From the NCBI GenBank assembly GCA_002162795.1, contig MAAY01000042.1, forward strand, positions 1 to 64,000: a stretch of 64,000 bases of DNA, given 5' to 3'. Below, piece by piece: positions 62,653 through 64,000 of the stretch. The translations under genes and the position numbers were made by a program. The notes beneath the pieces are model-generated. The model was not told the DNA's origin, did no database searches, and saw only the letters and a list, made by a program, of their open reading frames with translations. The DNA comes from Rhodobacterales bacterium 56_14_T64 (GTDB taxonomy: Bacteria; Pseudomonadota; Alphaproteobacteria; Rhodobacterales; Rhodobacteraceae). Each line of letters begins with the position of its first letter. The stretch's first letter is position 1.

Positions 62653-63528
62653 TTAGCGGGTTGGGATTGGGGTGTCGCCGCGGTAATCGTAGAAACCGCG
62701 CTGGGTTTTGCGACCAAGCCAGCCGGCCTCGACGTATTTCGTTAGCAGCGGGCAGGGGCGGTACTTGGTGTCGGCCAGCCCATCGTGCAGCACGTTCATG
62801 ATCGCCAGGCAGGTGTCCAGACCAATGAAATCGGCAAGCTCCAGTGGCCCCATTGGGTGGTTGGCGCCCAGTTTCAGCGACAGATCAATCGATTGCACTG
62901 AGCCGACGCCCTCGTAGAGGGTATAGACCGCCTCGTTGATCATCGGCATCAGGATACGGTTGACGATGAAAGCGGGAAAATCCTCGGCGCTGGCGGCGGT
63001 TTTGCCCAGCCGCTCGACCACATCATGGCAGGCTGCGTAGGTTTCTTTGTCCGTGGCAATGCCGCGAATCAGTTCGACCAGTTGCATCACCGGCACCGGG
63101 TTCATGAAGTGAAAGCCCATGAAGCGTTCGGGGCGATCTGTGCGCGAGGCCAGCCGGGTGATAGAGATCGACGAGGTGTTTGAGGTCAAAATCGTATGCG
63201 GCAACAGGTGCGGCAACAAGGCGTCAAAGATCGCTTGTTTCACTGCTTCCTTCTCTGTGGCCGCCTCGATCACCAGGTCAGTGGCGCCAATATCTGCCAG
63301 GGCGAGCGTTGGTGTTATCCGTGCCATCGCTGCAGCCATATCAGAGGCCGAGATCTTGTCGCGACTGACCTGGCGGGCTAGGTTTTTGTCAATCGCCGCA
63401 AGGGCATCGTCCAAGGCCTGTTGGCTCACGTCGTTCAGAACGACATCATAGCCTGCCAGAGCCATCACATGGGCGATGCCGTTGCCCATCTGTCCTGCTC
63501 CGACGATGCCGACTTTTTGAATGATCAT
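62653..63528 (-). CDS. 3-Hydroxybutyryl-CoA dehydrogenase
   Basis: NAD(P)-dependent dehydrogenase interconverting 3-hydroxybutyryl-CoA and acetoacetyl-CoA. 291 residues from MIIQKVGIVGAGQMGNGIAHVMALAGYDVVLNDV (Rossmann GAGQMGNG). Catalytic His region FMGFHFMNPVPVMQLVELI, SNTSSISIT, and the C-terminal dimerisation domain with ANHPMGPLELADFIGLDTCLAIM. Likely hbdA/fadB2-like; gene symbol left blank because paralogues exist. In the roseobacters this gene often follows etfBA, outside the window. Confidence 0.93.
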   Translation of the reverse strand: MIIQKVGIVGAGQMGNGIAHVMALAGYDVVLNDVSQQALDDALAAIDKNLARQVSRDKISASDMAAAMARITPTLALADIGATDLVIEAATEKEAVKQAIFDALLPHLLPHTILTSNTSSISITRLASRTDRPERFMGFHFMNPVPVMQLVELIRGIATDKETYAACHDVVERLGKTAASAEDFPAFIVNRILMPMINEAVYTLYEGVGSVQSIDLSLKLGANHPMGPLELADFIGLDTCLAIMNVLHDGLADTKYRPCPLLTKYVEAGWLGRKTQRGFYDYRGDTPIPTR

Positions 63529-63684
63529 GTCCTCTGGCCTTTCGGGTTGCCTGCGGCGTGACCTTACCGATCTGGCCACTGCAGGTGCAAGTGTGATCGC
63601 GCCGTATTTAAGCGATTTTTAACATTAGTAATTTGGCAAGAGACTCAGGTCACAGTGGATCTTGGGTGAAAATTGGTGGGTGAT

Positions 63685-64000
63685 ATGAGCTATGAACTGA
63701 CGGGCGCGTCAGCGCTATCGGACGAGCCATGCCGGTATGGCAAATCAAAATTACTGGTGCGAGGGCCACGCCGTGATCTAGACACGCCTTATTTGGCGTT
63801 TATGGGCGGCACCGAGGTCTACGGGCGGTTTGTGCCACGCCCCTTTGTGGCGCGGCTTGAAGAGTCGCTGGAGCGGACCTGCGTCAATCTGGGCAGTGTT
63901 AACGCTGGCCTGGATAGTTTTGTGAATGATGAAGAGCTGAAATCCGTGGCGCGCGGCGCCGACATCACGGTGTTGCAGGTTTTGGGGGCACAGAACATCT
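63685..64000 (+). CDS. DUF6473 family protein (partial, 3' end outside window)
   Basis: Absent from the ORF track because it is cut by the window edge. ATG 63685 opens MSYELTGASALSDEPCRYGKSKLLVRGPRRDLDTPYLAFMGGTEVYGRFVPRPFVARLEESLERTCVNLGSVNAGLDSFVNDEE. The CRYGKSKLLVRGPRR...GGTEVYGRFVxxPF...CVNLGxVNAGLDxF pattern is the DUF6473 N-terminus; function unknown. GGTGGGTG precedes the ATG. About 105 codons visible. Confidence 0.82.
   Translation, partial: MSYELTGASALSDEPCRYGKSKLLVRGPRRDLDTPYLAFMGGTEVYGRFVPRPFVARLEESLERTCVNLGSVNAGLDSFVNDEELKSVARGADITVLQVLGAQNI

Noticed and set aside
1-64000. CRISPR arrays, prophage genes, tRNA and rRNA genes
   Set aside because: I read for regular repeat-spacer patterns, integrase or capsid-like proteins and tRNA T-arm motifs and found none that hold up.

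Overview
This window is a stretch of ordinary chromosome from an alphaproteobacterium, most likely order Rhodobacterales (Roseobacter group). The evidence is the gene order, which is typical of that group: rpsP/chorismate mutase/GNAT/ffh; a separate F0 operon atpI-atpB-atpE-atpX(b')-atpF; rpoZ-rsh-DUF2062-pdxJ-acpS-lepB-rnc-era-DUF1491-recO; and pckA divergent from chvI-chvG-hprK-rapZ-EIIA-HPr. A methylsuccinyl-CoA dehydrogenase (ethylmalonyl-CoA pathway) and a DUF6473 gene fit the same group. No species is claimed. I saw no tRNA or rRNA gene, prophage, insertion sequence or CRISPR array.

Layout. 1-4.2 kb (minus): rpsP (cut by the window edge), chorismate mutase, two GNAT acetyltransferases, a NIPSNAP protein, ffh with a hairpin-rich leader, and a small membrane protein. 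4.2-5.7 kb: an AT-richer VOC/tandem-HxlR divergent pair and a gene-free stretch. 5.7-13.3 kb: a degenerate EF-G paralogue, an aminoacyl-tRNA deacylase, an Asp/Glu racemase, azoreductase/LysR, two EamA exporters and an ArsR regulator. 13.5-16.2 kb: F0 ATP synthase operon. 16.3-30.5 kb: ACT protein, FadR-type regulator/aminotransferase, smc, YbjN protein, lytic transglycosylase, two cobalamin genes, a receiver-only protein, a GST and a PatB-type lyase. 30.6-33.6 kb: three tandem deformylase-family genes, fmt and two GlsB-like membrane proteins. 33.6-38.3 kb (mostly minus): TRIC channel, rnhA, methyltransferase, a frameshifted LysE exporter, ispH, cytochrome c and a NYN nuclease. 38.5-47.8 kb: folK, rpoZ, rsh through recO. 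47.8-54.9 kb: accessory genes including a TetR pair with twin operators, mcd, TauE, CDF and a PAS/mini-MCP protein. 55-62.3 kb: pckA and the ChvGI/HprK/incomplete PTS block. 62.3-64 kb: a long palindrome, 3-hydroxybutyryl-CoA dehydrogenase and a partial DUF6473 gene.

How the genes work together. Most of the window is housekeeping: translation start and its N-terminal processing (def, fmt), protein export (ffh, lepB), RNA processing (rnc, rnhA, era), the stringent response, cofactor synthesis (PLP, folate, cobalamin, isoprenoids) and energy conversion. The pckA/chvGI/hprK/rapZ/EIIA/HPr block looks like a carbon and envelope sensing unit beside gluconeogenesis. mcd and hbd point to acetyl-CoA and hydroxybutyrate metabolism.

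The less ordinary signals are: three copies of a GTGCGTGC-type palindromic intergenic repeat; two copies of a double-hairpin element; a 147-nt imperfect palindrome at 62477-62623; an EF-G paralogue that lacks switch I; a third deformylase paralogue without its catalytic residues; a duplicated HxlR domain; a receiver lacking the conserved Lys; a small PAS protein ending in an MCP hairpin tip; and several well-formed operator-like palindromes.
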